Shown in pieces: positions 53,688 to 62,598 of a stretch of DNA of 64,000 nucleotides (the stretch's first letter is position 1; each line of letters opens with the position of its first letter). This DNA is from Pedobacter cryoconitis (GTDB lineage: Bacteria; Bacteroidota; Bacteroidia; Sphingobacteriales; Sphingobacteriaceae). The position numbers were made by a program, and so were the translations under genes. Where the stretch lies: NCBI RefSeq assembly GCF_001590605.1, contig NZ_CP014504.1:3162001-3226000 (forward strand). Direction: 5' to 3'. Below the pieces are notes generated by a model that worked only from the letters and a program-made list of their open reading frames with translations, had not been told where the DNA came from and ran no database searches.

Positions 53688-54038
53688 CTAATTTTTTGTA
53701 AGTATTCCCCTTAACTTCTCTTCATGTTCATCGCCCCATAATCCTATGGAATGAATTAATGGAATTAAACTCCGGCCAAATGCAGTCAAACTGTACTCTA
53801 CTTTCGGTGGAAGTACTGGAAAAATAACCTTCGAAATCAGTTCGTGTTTTTCCAGCTCATTTAACTGAACATTTAAAACCCGGCGTGAAGCCCCCGGAAT
53901 TTTTCTTTGCAGCTGACTGGGCCGGATATGCCCTTCATTGATAAAATAAAGTAATCTTATTTTCCATTTTCCATATAAAACCTCCCCTACTAAATCAAGT
54001 CCGCAATCATAGTTCTGTACTATCTTTTTCTGATACAT
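53688..54038 (-). CDS. HxlR family transcriptional regulator
   Basis: A 116-residue winged-helix regulator. The family core is present: CGLDLVGEVLYGKWKIRLLYFINEGHIRPSQLQRKIPGASRRVLNVQLNELEKHELI (about 11-67), followed by VEYSLTAFGRSLIPLI. The conserved Cys11 of redox-sensing HxlR/HypR members is at the expected place. HxlR-type regulators commonly sit divergent to oxidoreductases; here an intact SDR starts 128 bases away on the other strand and a broken SDR lies downstream. Confidence 0.93.
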   Translation of the reverse strand: MYQKKIVQNYDCGLDLVGEVLYGKWKIRLLYFINEGHIRPSQLQRKIPGASRRVLNVQLNELEKHELISKVIFPVLPPKVEYSLTAFGRSLIPLIHSIGLWGDEHEEKLRGILTKN

Positions 54039-54166
54039 GCGCTAAAGATAGCGTATTGCCCAAAATCTGTCAATACGGATAAATTTAACCCTATCCGATT
54101 CGTTTATCCGTAATTGTGCCAACTGATCAGACACCCGATCTTTGAGCTCATCAACAAACATTAATT

Positions 54167-54949
54167 ATGAATATGTACAACGAATTATCTGGTCAGATAG
54201 CACTCGTAACAGGCGGGACAAAAGGAACAGGAAAGGCAATTGCAGAAAGACTAGCTCTTGCAGGAGCAAAAGTAATCATCACTGCAAGAAATAAATCAGA
54301 GGATGTGAAACCCGGTTTCCACTTCATCCCAGCAGATCTAAGTAAACCAGAAGGCACCGAAAAATTAACCGCAGCAATCTTAGCGGAATATGGTGGAATA
54401 GACATCCTGATTAACAATCTCGGTGGCTCAGAAACCCCTGGCGGTGGATTTGCAGCACTATCAGACGAGCATTGGTCAGAAACACTTCAAACTAATCTAC
54501 TGGCTCCTGTAAGGCTCGATAGGGGTTTGTTACCTTCCATGTTAGCAAAGGGCTCAGGAGTCATTATACATATCGCCTCGATACAGGGAAGACTGCCATT
54601 ACCTGATTCTACTTTACCTTATGCAGCCGCTAAAGCCGGACTGATCAATTACAGCAAAGGGTTATCAAAAGAGGTTACTCCAAAAGGTATACGCGTATTA
54701 ACCGTATCACCGGGCTGGATACAGACAGAAGCGGCTATAAGGATGATGGAGCGCTTAGCGGAAAGTTCAGGAGATACCATAGAAAGCGCAACTCAACAAG
54801 TGATGAATTCATTGGGAGGTATCCCGATGGGCAGGCCAGCCAAACCAGAAGAAGTTGCTGAACTTGTAGGATTCCTTGTCTCTCCACGTGCAAACTATTT
54901 ATCAGGAACTGAATATGTAATTGACGGAGGAACTATTCCAACTATTTAA
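54167..54949 (+). CDS. SDR family oxidoreductase
   Basis: A 260-residue classical short-chain dehydrogenase. The cofactor loop TGGTKGTGKAIA, DILINNLGGSE, the active site IASIQGRLPLPDSTLPYAAAK (Ser, Tyr, Lys) and the ending SGTEYVIDGGTIPTI are intact. The sequence is a full-length member; the substrate is unknown. Divergent from the HxlR regulator, it is the likely regulated target. Confidence 0.93.
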   Translation: MNMYNELSGQIALVTGGTKGTGKAIAERLALAGAKVIITARNKSEDVKPGFHFIPADLSKPEGTEKLTAAILAEYGGIDILINNLGGSETPGGGFAALSDEHWSETLQTNLLAPVRLDRGLLPSMLAKGSGVIIHIASIQGRLPLPDSTLPYAAAKAGLINYSKGLSKEVTPKGIRVLTVSPGWIQTEAAIRMMERLAESSGDTIESATQQVMNSLGGIPMGRPAKPEEVAELVGFLVSPRANYLSGTEYVIDGGTIPTI

Positions 54950-55061
54950 CAGCTGAAACATTGTACCCCCCCTATAAACAACCATACAAACAGCATAAAA
55001 ATACCTACCTAACTTACTGACAAGTAAATTCAAAATAGCTAAATAATAAAGCTATATCAGC

Positions 55062-55116
55062 CGGGTACTGCCCGGGTACTGGTCGGGTACTGGTCGGGTA
55101 CTGGTCGGGTACTCGT
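55062..55116. repeat. Five tandem 11-bp repeats
   Basis: CGGGTACTGGT-type units start at 55062, 55073, 55084, 55095 and 55106, a period of exactly 11 bases. No ORF uses them. They begin a roughly 1-kb region (54950-56031) without clear genes. Confidence 0.85.
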
Positions 55117-55150
55117 TAGGGTAAGAGCAGTGCTAAAGTAACGCGAGAGC

Positions 55151-55200
55151 ATGGCAAGTCCAAGTCAAAACAACTAGTTGAAATGACTTGGACTTGCCAT
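55151..55200. repeat. 17-bp perfect inverted repeat with palindromic loop
   Basis: ATGGCAAGTCCAAGTCA (55151-55167) pairs perfectly with 55184-55200. The loop holds a second palindrome, CAACTAGTTG (55171-55180). A near copy of the loop motif, AACTAGTTGAA, recurs at 55262-55272. There is no T-tract, so it is not a typical terminator. Confidence 0.8.
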
Positions 55201-55310
55201 AGTTAAAGCCCGTTTACAACCTGGTGTCATCCCGACCACCACTCAGGCACAACCAAACCATAACTAGTTGAAGATTCATGAAATTATAATACCCCCTTTG
55301 ACTAACCCAT

Positions 55311-55350
55311 GGACAACTGCGGACAATTGCAGACAGCTGCGGACAATTAC
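55311..55350. repeat. Four tandem 10-bp repeats
   Basis: Units GGACAACTGC, GGACAATTGC, AGACAGCTGC and GGACAATTAC follow each other without gaps. They are unrelated in sequence to the 11-bp array. Confidence 0.8.
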
Positions 55351-55397
55351 GGCCATTTTTTACGCATCAGGATAATCTTTAACGCGAATAGCTTACA

Positions 55398-55667
55398 TTG
55401 GTGGAAAAGCAATTATTTATTATGGGAAGTTTAACGGGTAAATTTTCAAAGGGAATCCTGGACGATTTCATTTTTAAAGCAGCAGTTTGGTGTACAAGTT
55501 GTTTCAAAAGTTCTGTACCGGGCATAAGGAAACAAGCAATGGAAACCCAGAGGCATCAGAGAACTTTCGTCAAAGTAGCAAGCCTGGAAAAATCAGGATC
55601 TTTCCTCTCCCTGAGAATTCCGCTGAAGGGTTGGCCGATCTCTTATCAAAGTAATCAGGGCGTTTAA
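55398..55667 (+). CDS. Hypothetical small protein, possibly decayed
   Basis: An 89-codon frame; a start at the ATG at 55422 (MGSLTGKFSKGILDDFIFK) is likelier than the GTG at 55398. The segment SVPGIRKQAMETQRHQRTFVKVASLE reminds me of small basic Bacteroidota proteins, but between the two parts the frame reads VWCTSCFKS while the next frame gives GVQVVSK. This hints at a pair of frameshifts. The function is unknown and the gene may be broken. Confidence 0.35.
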   Translation: MVEKQLFIMGSLTGKFSKGILDDFIFKAAVWCTSCFKSSVPGIRKQAMETQRHQRTFVKVASLEKSGSFLSLRIPLKGWPISYQSNQGV

Positions 55668-55824
55668 TACTGATATATTGAACTATAAAATCAGGCAGTA
55701 ATTAGCTTATTAAAGAATCGTAACCAGCTGCTTTGAACTCAAAAAATATCAAACCCAAAACTTGAAATTTAATCCCTGATCTACAAGTTTATGACTTGAT
55801 CCACAAAAAGGGACTGAACGCAAT

Positions 55825-55965
55825 ATGACTGCAAACAATGCGGCCAGATCTGTGAATCTGTTACATGGTATTAAAGGAGAGTTTCCTGAACAGGAAATCA
55901 ACTGTGATACGGTATTGGTGGCTGACGGAGAGCTGGTCAAACCTGAAAATATTCCTGCTATTTAA
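55825..55965 (+). CDS. Possible 46-residue ORF, unrecognised
   Basis: An ATG-started frame encodes MTANNAARSVNLLHGIKGEF followed by EINCDTVLVADGELVKPENI. The composition looks protein-like, but no family is known to me, and it may be the C-terminal remnant of a larger gene. Otherwise the stretch from 55668 to 56031 shows nothing I can name. Confidence 0.25.
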   Translation: MTANNAARSVNLLHGIKGEFPEQEINCDTVLVADGELVKPENIPAI

Positions 55966-56031
55966 AGATGTCCTGAGTGATGCTGTTTCCAACAGTGTTT
56001 ACTGCGGAAAACAATACACTCAGGTCATCGC

Positions 56032-56298
56032 TTAAAAAGCTATATCAATCAGGCTGGTCAAAGGAATATGAATTCCGTTTTTCAGCTGAATATATTTCTC
56101 TGTAACTGACCATACTGTCGTATTCACAGTCTTTGGACCAAATTTGGTATTAAATGTAATGTCTGCTTTTGATTTGAATTCATTGCCTAAACGCTGAGCA
56201 CCACTGAGCTTATCTTTTAATTCTTCAATGTGGTTCTGATCTGCTGCTATAATTTCACTTACGTCTATTGACTCCTTTTCGATTAATTCTCCTAACAT
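56032..56298 (-). CDS. Conserved-looking hypothetical protein
   Basis: An 88-residue protein with a charged N-terminal helix (about 1-40, EIIAADQNHIEELKDKLSG) and a C-terminal beta-rich part (DITFNTKFGPKTVNTTVWSVTEKYIQLKNGIHIPLTSLIDI). It has the look of a genuine cytoplasmic protein: normal start, balanced composition, compact domain. I cannot assign a function. It stands alone upstream of the SusCD unit's end. Confidence 0.6.
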   Translation of the reverse strand: MLGELIEKESIDVSEIIAADQNHIEELKDKLSGAQRLGNEFKSKADITFNTKFGPKTVNTTVWSVTEKYIQLKNGIHIPLTSLIDIAF

Positions 56299-56442
56299 AG
56301 TATAATGGCTAATTCTTTCTTAAATATGCATTAAATCTATTTAAACAGCAATAACATCCTAAAAGAGTTACAATTCTATGAGTTAAGCTGTGTAGCCTGA
56401 AAATCTAATGGCATAGTTTTCAGGCCAATAGTAGTTTCTCTT

Positions 56443-56482
56443 TAAAATGAAAAGAGAGGCAAAAACCTCTCTTTTCATTTTA
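56443..56482. terminator. Strong hairpin at the end of the SusCD operon
   Basis: A perfect 17-bp stem (56443-56459 with 56466-56482) around a 6-base loop lies 18 bases beyond the SusD stop. AAAATGAAAAGAGAGG and its complement form the core, with T-rich flank in the stem itself. Confidence 0.85.
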
Positions 56483-56499
56483 TAAACCTGTAAATCAAT

Positions 56500-57870
56500 C
56501 TAGTACCCTTTATTTTGGGTCAAGGTTGGATTATTTCTGCGTTCTGCATCAGGAATAGGATATAAATAGTAATTAGCATCTGGTTTAGTCATCATATCTG
56601 TCAATGCTAAACCGGTTCTGCAATAGTCAAACCACGCTTCTCCTTCAAACATCATCTCTTTTCTCTTCTCTTTTTGTACGGCAGTGATGAATGCTGCAAG
56701 CGTAGTAAAAGTAGAAATGTCAGGAGTCGTGATTCCAGCTCTGTCACGTACCTTTTTATAAGAATCATATGCTGCTGCACTCACCGCCCCATCTACGCGG
56801 GCCTGAGCCTCTGCATGGATCAGGTAAATTTCTGCAATACGGATAACCGGTACATTTTGAATAGCCGGGTTAAATATTCTGTACTTGCCGATATAGTATC
56901 TCGGATCTGCCGGCGTATTCTGGTAAACAGTAAAGTCTTTCCTTTTATCTGCTGCTTCATATAAATCAGCGATTGATTTACCTTCTGCATAAAATAAAGC
57001 AGAGGCATTCGGATTACTTACTGTCGCGAGTGGATTGGTAGCCTGTGCATCAAACTGCAATTCAAAAATTGATTCTGAAGTGTTTTTTGTAGTCCATACC
57101 GACCCAAAGTCAACCGGCATACTTGCTCCGCTTGTCGCAATCACGTCCTTCGCTAATCTTGCTGCTTCTGCATAAGTATTCGTCACGCTTCCGTTGTATA
57201 AATAAACTTTAGCCAGCAAAGCTTTGGCTGCATTACCTGTTACTCTGCCTTTTGTTTCTGAAATGTTAGCATAAGCATTCGGCAAATTAGTAGCTTCTAT
57301 CAAGTCTGCAATGATTTTCGCATAAACTTCTGCTACGGTATTACGTGGTACTTTAAGGTTGTCAGTTTCTCCGGTTGGCGTTAAGATCAAAGGAACATCT
57401 CCAAATGCTCTGACTAAGTTAAAATAAGTCAAAGCTCTGATAAATTGTGCCTCTCTGATGAATTGCTGTCTTTTATCGGCGGCAATTGCAGTTTCTGGCA
57501 TTGCAGCTACTTTAACCACAATATTATTTGCTGCATTGATCGCTGCATAACCTGTTGTCCAGATACTCTGTACCCATGGATTATCAATACGGATTGTATT
57601 TGTTTTAAAGTCCACATATTCAGGAAAGCTGGATACGTGATTCACGTGCCTGGCCGAAAATTCAGGAACAATAATCAGGGATTGTCCGTAAGAATTAGCG
57701 CCCAATTGTGTTCTGTACATCCCCATTACTGCCGATTGGGCTCCTTGTTGTGAATTGAAAATATTATCAGGGGTAATCTGTGCAATAGGTTCCCTGTCCA
57801 GGAATTTTTTACAGGACGTAAAGCTTAAGGACACGGCTGCTAGTAAAATATATTTTGAAATCGTCTTCAT
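56500..57870 (-). CDS. SusD/RagB family outer membrane nutrient-binding lipoprotein
   Basis: A 456-residue SusD-like lipoprotein (signal ending AAVSLSFTSC). The start FLDREPIAQITPDNIFNSQQGAQSAVMGMYRTQLG, the tetratricopeptide-like FIREAQFIRALTYFNLVRAFGDVPLI and the ending with YYLYPIPDAERRNNPTLTQNKGY are typical. It caps the SusC transporter on the outer membrane and captures the substrate, usually a glycan or peptide. Lying 22 bases downstream of SusC it forms a SusCD pair. No glycosidase or protease is adjacent, so the substrate is open. Confidence 0.96.
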   Translation of the reverse strand: MKTISKYILLAAVSLSFTSCKKFLDREPIAQITPDNIFNSQQGAQSAVMGMYRTQLGANSYGQSLIIVPEFSARHVNHVSSFPEYVDFKTNTIRIDNPWVQSIWTTGYAAINAANNIVVKVAAMPETAIAADKRQQFIREAQFIRALTYFNLVRAFGDVPLILTPTGETDNLKVPRNTVAEVYAKIIADLIEATNLPNAYANISETKGRVTGNAAKALLAKVYLYNGSVTNTYAEAARLAKDVIATSGASMPVDFGSVWTTKNTSESIFELQFDAQATNPLATVSNPNASALFYAEGKSIADLYEAADKRKDFTVYQNTPADPRYYIGKYRIFNPAIQNVPVIRIAEIYLIHAEAQARVDGAVSAAAYDSYKKVRDRAGITTPDISTFTTLAAFITAVQKEKRKEMMFEGEAWFDYCRTGLALTDMMTKPDANYYLYPIPDAERRNNPTLTQNKGY

Positions 57871-57892
57871 GTGCTGTTGAATAGGGTTGTTC

Positions 57893-60800
57893 TTAGAAAG
57901 TTAAATTGATACCTGCAGTAAAGATCCTTGGCTGCGGATAACTACCGTAATCATAGCCGTAAGTCAAACCAGCATTGGCACCGCCATGGCTAGAGCTAAC
58001 TTCTGGATCATAACCTTTGTATTTAGTAAATACGAAAGCATTTTGTACGGTAGTGTAAACACGTAAGCTTTTGATCTTCAATTTCTCCGAAACTTTATCA
58101 CTTAAAGTATAACCAAACGTGATATTTCTCAATCTGAAGAACGAACCATCCTGTACAAAACGGTCAGAGATTGCTGTGTTATCAAAGTTTCCAGGTGTTG
58201 GTCTTGGGATATCAGTGATCTCTCCAGGATTTCTCCAGCGTCTGTTCCAGTCTGCGAAACCATTACTTGTTTTATTACTTCCATCCAGCCCTGAAGCCAG
58301 GTTATAATTGAACACATCGTTTCCATAAGAGAATTGCCCCATAATGCTCAGGTCAAAGTTTTTATAGGTAAATGTATTCGTGATACCTCCATAGAAATCC
58401 GGATTTGGATTACCAATGATCCCACGATCTTTAGGATCGTTCGGTGCACCAAGGCTACCGTCTTGTTTGATATAGTCAATCATACCAGTCTGAGAATTTA
58501 CACCAGACATCTTCCATCCATAGAAGGAACCAAGTGGCAAGCCCTCTCTGGCAATATTCAATCCACCAACACCACCACTTAATTCTCCGCCTGGTAAAGA
58601 AACAACTTTGTTCCTGTTAAATGACATATTTAATGAAGTGCTCCATTTCAATGCGCCAACCAGATTCTGAGTAGTTAATTCAAATTCAAAACCTTTATTC
58701 TGAATCTTACCTACATTGGTAAAACGGTTTGCAAAACCTGAACTTGTCGGCACAACTACACCAACTAAAAGGTCAGAAGTATTTTTTATATAATAATCGG
58801 CAAGTATAGAAATACGGTTATTAAACAAACCTACGTCAACTCCAAAGTCCAGTTGTTTGGTTGTTTCCCATTTCAGGTCTTTATCACCTAATACGTTTGG
58901 TAAATAACCAGGATTACCCAGGTAATTATTACTTCCGCTATATAAAGAATAACTCGCATAGTTAGGAATGTTCTGGTTTCCTGTAACACCCCAGCTTGCT
59001 CTTAATTTCAAGTTGCTGATTACTTTGTTGGTTTTCAGGAAGTCTTCATCAGATGCGCGCCATGCAGCACCAAATGATGGGAAAGTAGCGTAACGGCTGT
59101 TTACTCCGAAACGTGAAGATCCATCTACTCTGAAGTTTGCTGTTAAAAGGTATTTCCCTTTGTAATCATAGTTAACTCTTGAAAAACCAGAAGCGATACT
59201 CCACTCTTCAGGAAACGAATTTGCACCGGTAATTAAACCACCTGCAGAAATATATTCGATATCGTTAGATGGGAAGTTTGAACGGCTGGCATCTACAAAT
59301 TGTATGCGGGATTGTTGAACTGAAGCTCCGGCAAGTGCATCAATATGATGTTCACCAAATGATTTCTGGTAGCTCAGTGTCGTTTCATTGATCCATAATT
59401 GATCTCTTGTATTTCTTTGTGCACCGATTCCACCTTGCGCTGCGAATGAACGGATACCGTTTGGTGGCATAAAGAAGGTTTCATCGATATAACTTAAGTC
59501 AGCACCAAAACTGGTTTTTAGAGTCAGTTCGGGCATAAATTTGTATTCTGCTGAACCGCTTGCCAATACTCTGAATGTTTCTGATTTATTAACTGGCAGC
59601 AATAACATGGCCAATGGATTCTCACGACTGGTGTTAACCTGGTCGTAAGCATAACTTCCATCAGGGTTATAAACAGGAAGGTTTGGCGGTGCAAAAATAC
59701 CTGTTTTTGTAGACCCTTCTTTAGAGTTTTCTTCCTGAACACGGTCATTCAATGCTCTGGTCAGATTCACACGGGCAGAGAATTTTAATTTTTCACTGTG
59801 TTGGTGATCCAGGTTGATCCTGGCACTTAAACGGCTGAAGTTAGAGTTTTGAATCACACCTCCCTGACGCATATAGCCAATGGATGTATAGTATTGTGTT
59901 TTTTCAGATCCTCCGCGTGCAGACAATTCATAGTTACGCGTTGGCGCTGTTCTGAAAATCTGTTTCTGCCAGTCTGTGTTGATGTTAGGGTTAGCTAATA
60001 TTTGTGCTGGAACTGCGGTAGGATTACCGTTGGCATCCAGCAGATATTTGTAGTAGTCTTTCATGTAATCCTGGTATTCACCAGTATTCATCATCTTATA
60101 TTTTCTCTCGTTTGGAACTTCTGAGAACCCTTCGTAAGCGTTAAAGCTGAAGGTACTGGTACCTGGCTGACCTTTTTTAGTGGTGATCAGCACGACACCA
60201 TTTGCTGCTCTTGCCCCGTAGATTGAAGAAGAGGCTGCATCTTTCAAAATTTCTACAGATTGTACATCTGATGGGTTAATAGAAGCCAGGATATTAATTC
60301 CCTGCGTACCACCACCGAAGTTGAAATTACTTCCACCTGTAAAATTCGTTGTACTGTTCACTGGAATACCATCTACTACATATAATGGGTCAGAACCAGC
60401 ATTGATCGAAGTAGTACCCCTGATCCTGATATTTAAACCACCACCTGGTGATCCTGATTTCTGGGTAACCTGTACCCCTCCTGCTTTACCCTGAATTGCC
60501 TGGGTAATAGTCGGCATCACATCGTTTTTAATCTGGTCAGCCTGGATACTGGAAACTGAACTGGTCAGTTTTGACCGGTTAACGGTTCCATATCCGGTTG
60601 CAACGACTTGTACTTCACTCAGTACTTTTGATTCTGTTGCCATGACCACATTCAGGGTCTTGCGTTTATTGACGGGTTCTTGTTTAGTCTTATAGCCCAT
60701 ATAGGCGAATACAAGAATTGCATTTTCGCCCGCGGCAATCTTAAATTGCCCTTTGCTATCGGTAAGGGATTTATCTTTTCCACCTTTAACGGTGATGACT

Positions 60801-61252
60801 ACACCAATTAATGGTCCGCCAGCGTCAGAGACTTTACCAGTAATGGAGTCCTGAACGGCTTTGCTGCCAGCAGTATCTTGTACAGCTGTTTTAACTGCCG
60901 TATCCTGAACAGCTTTTTTAGGTGCAGTATCCGGAATAACCGTTTTAACAGTTGTATCCTGGGCTACCTTTTTAACAGTAGTATCCTGTGCAGGTTTTTT
61001 AACAGTCGTGTCCTGAACTACTTTTTTACGGGTAGTATCCTGAACAACTTTAATTACCGGGATCACGGCACGTTTTGCAGTATCCTTTTTCATGGAATCT
61101 TTTTTCACAGAATCCTTGGGAATAGTGTCGGTTTGGAATACTACTGTCCTGAAACTTGACAGGTCTTTTCTATGGGCAGCTCCTTGTGCAAAGTGGGTGC
61201 TGAATACCATGGCGAGTAAGCATACGAGGTACGGTAAAGGGTTTCTTTTCAT
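57893..61252 (-). CDS. SusC/RagA TonB-linked outer membrane protein with repeat linker
   Basis: A 1119-residue outer membrane transporter. After a signal peptide (about 1-25) comes an unusual low-complexity segment with seven 9-residue units (71-133, e.g. QDTTVKKVA). A carboxypeptidase-like regulatory domain (about 134-215, GPLIGVVITVKGGKDKSLTD) is followed by the plug (VVATGYGTVNRSKLTSSVSS, GVQVTQKSGSPGGGLNIRIRGTTSI, LYVVDGIPVN) and the 22-strand barrel ending in PRIFTAGINLTF. TonB-dependent uptake through a SusD-capped channel is its role. The linker is not typical of SusC proteins. Confidence 0.95.
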   Translation of the reverse strand: MKRNPLPYLVCLLAMVFSTHFAQGAAHRKDLSSFRTVVFQTDTIPKDSVKKDSMKKDTAKRAVIPVIKVVQDTTRKKVVQDTTVKKPAQDTTVKKVAQDTTVKTVIPDTAPKKAVQDTAVKTAVQDTAGSKAVQDSITGKVSDAGGPLIGVVITVKGGKDKSLTDSKGQFKIAAGENAILVFAYMGYKTKQEPVNKRKTLNVVMATESKVLSEVQVVATGYGTVNRSKLTSSVSSIQADQIKNDVMPTITQAIQGKAGGVQVTQKSGSPGGGLNIRIRGTTSINAGSDPLYVVDGIPVNSTTNFTGGSNFNFGGGTQGINILASINPSDVQSVEILKDAASSSIYGARAANGVVLITTKKGQPGTSTFSFNAYEGFSEVPNERKYKMMNTGEYQDYMKDYYKYLLDANGNPTAVPAQILANPNINTDWQKQIFRTAPTRNYELSARGGSEKTQYYTSIGYMRQGGVIQNSNFSRLSARINLDHQHSEKLKFSARVNLTRALNDRVQEENSKEGSTKTGIFAPPNLPVYNPDGSYAYDQVNTSRENPLAMLLLPVNKSETFRVLASGSAEYKFMPELTLKTSFGADLSYIDETFFMPPNGIRSFAAQGGIGAQRNTRDQLWINETTLSYQKSFGEHHIDALAGASVQQSRIQFVDASRSNFPSNDIEYISAGGLITGANSFPEEWSIASGFSRVNYDYKGKYLLTANFRVDGSSRFGVNSRYATFPSFGAAWRASDEDFLKTNKVISNLKLRASWGVTGNQNIPNYASYSLYSGSNNYLGNPGYLPNVLGDKDLKWETTKQLDFGVDVGLFNNRISILADYYIKNTSDLLVGVVVPTSSGFANRFTNVGKIQNKGFEFELTTQNLVGALKWSTSLNMSFNRNKVVSLPGGELSGGVGGLNIAREGLPLGSFYGWKMSGVNSQTGMIDYIKQDGSLGAPNDPKDRGIIGNPNPDFYGGITNTFTYKNFDLSIMGQFSYGNDVFNYNLASGLDGSNKTSNGFADWNRRWRNPGEITDIPRPTPGNFDNTAISDRFVQDGSFFRLRNITFGYTLSDKVSEKLKIKSLRVYTTVQNAFVFTKYKGYDPEVSSSHGGANAGLTYGYDYGSYPQPRIFTAGINLTF
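60854..61042 (-). repeat. Seven 27-bp tandem repeats in the SusC gene
   Basis: Residues 71-133 of the SusC-like protein consist of seven 9-residue units of the form QDTxxKKxx. The DNA period is 27 bases. Lys, Asp and Thr dominate, and charge alternates. The preceding stretch (KDSVKKDSMKKDTAKR) is a related but irregular run. Confidence 0.88.
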
Positions 61253-61493
61253 CTGAAATACAAAATCTTTAAGTAATGAGCAAGTTATTAAGGATGCAGA
61301 ATAGCAATTTTCGCTCCACAGATTAAAATAGCATTAAAAACCTCGTTCCAAGCTATTTAAAATTGGTTCATTGTTTCCGATTGTAGACATTCTCTACAGC
61401 TTGTAGGAAGAATCAACAGCATTCTGACCTGATTTAAAGGCGGAATATTAATTTTTAATGTGACGTCAGGGTAAAAAGCAAAGAGGTTGTCCT

Positions 61494-62486
61494 ATGACTA
61501 AACAGGAAAAAATGTTCAACAAATATTCAATACCTCATTCGTTTAAATTTATGTTTAAGAAAAATCAGTTCTTCCAAAGATTGCTTATCGTTCTTCTTCT
61601 TTTAACAGGCACCAATGCAATGGCTCAATTCGGTCCGGAGAATACGTTGGACATCAATGCAATCTACGTTCCTGAAAGTAAATACACGCAGAAAAACGGG
61701 CAGGTAGAAAATGCAGAAAAAACTCAGAAAAGGATTGAGCTGAATTATAGTTTCCCGATTTCGGCTAAATTCGATCCTGCTACAAAAAAAATCCAAAAAT
61801 GGACAGGTATAGTGAGTGGCGGTTACACTGAAATGTCTGGTAAATCCAATAGCCAGGATTTAATGCCAGACAAATTACTTAATAGTATGCTAGGGGTAAC
61901 TTATTTACGCTCCATGCGAAATAAATGGGCAATGGTCAGCCTGTTAACCGCTGGCATAAATACGGATCTTAAAGCAGTAGATCATCATGATATATTTATC
62001 AGTGGCGGTGTACTTTTTATCAAAACTCCCCGACCAGGATTCTCTTATGGATTTGGGGCATTTGTTGTGAATGCACTTAATGCACCTATAGTTTTACCCG
62101 GTTTGATGTTACATTTGGAAACAGAAGGCAGATTTAAATTCAATATTGATATACCTACTGAGGTCAGCGTTGCGCGTGATGTAACCAAAAAGATGGAAGT
62201 AAAGTTAGCGGTGAGGTTTAAAAATACAAGCTTTGATACCGAGAACAAGGTTGAGCCTGATAGACGTTACCTAAACTACACGGAATTACCTGCTGGTCTG
62301 GAAACCAAGTTTAAGAGCAAACATTTTGATTTTGTACTGGGTGGCGGTTATATGATTTTAAGAAATTATGATCTTAAAGAGGGCGGTGTCAAGAACTTAT
62401 TTACCAATGGACAAATCAATAAATTAGGCGGGAATTTTTTCGTCAATGCAGGGATCAGGCTTAAATTTAATAAGGAGGGTAAGTAA
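61494..62486 (+). CDS. DUF6268-like outer membrane beta-barrel protein
   Basis: A 330-residue frame. The signal peptide (MFKKNQFFQRLLIVLLLLTGTNAMAQ at residues 20-45) suggests that the true start may be the ATG at 61551 instead of 61494. The mature part is rich in alternating aromatic and polar strands (VSGGYTEMSGKS, GFSYGFGAFVVN, FDFVLGGGYMIL, NFFVNAGIRLKF), ending in a C-terminal Phe/Lys beta-strand, the look of a beta-barrel of the DUF6268 family. It is divergent from the SusCD genes, and the 241-base gap between them holds only a small hairpin at 61382-61398. Confidence 0.78.
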   Translation: MTKQEKMFNKYSIPHSFKFMFKKNQFFQRLLIVLLLLTGTNAMAQFGPENTLDINAIYVPESKYTQKNGQVENAEKTQKRIELNYSFPISAKFDPATKKIQKWTGIVSGGYTEMSGKSNSQDLMPDKLLNSMLGVTYLRSMRNKWAMVSLLTAGINTDLKAVDHHDIFISGGVLFIKTPRPGFSYGFGAFVVNALNAPIVLPGLMLHLETEGRFKFNIDIPTEVSVARDVTKKMEVKLAVRFKNTSFDTENKVEPDRRYLNYTELPAGLETKFKSKHFDFVLGGGYMILRNYDLKEGGVKNLFTNGQINKLGGNFFVNAGIRLKFNKEGK

Positions 62487-62508
62487 ACAGTTCTTTTTAA
62501 AAAGACAA

Positions 62509-62578
62509 AGGCCGTTTCAATCTAAAGTGCCCCAAGAAAGTGTCTAACTTTTTGGTGGCACTTTGGATTGAAACAGCC
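62509..62578. terminator. Long imperfect hairpin between convergent genes
   Basis: GTTTCAATCTAAAGTGCC (62514-62531) pairs with 62557-62574 with one G-T wobble, and flanking AGGC/GCCT extends it. The spacer reads AAAGTGTCTAACTTTTTGG. It serves as a bidirectional terminator between genes ending at 62486 and 62599, or is a small mobile-element remnant. Confidence 0.6.
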
Positions 62579-62598
62579 TCTTTTCGATATATTAGAGC

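Noticed and set aside
55062..55350. CRISPR array
   Set aside because: Units are 10-11 bases without spacers, and no cas genes are near.
55825..55965. Insertion-sequence transposase remnant with a zinc ribbon
   Set aside because: Another frame here reads YDCKQCG, like a zinc-ribbon start, but it extends only a few residues and no terminal repeats or catalytic parts follow.
60878..61159. 93-residue plus-strand ORF rich in Cys, Asn and Phe
   Set aside because: It is the antisense reading of the 27-bp repeats in the SusC gene; the periodic composition is a shadow of that array.
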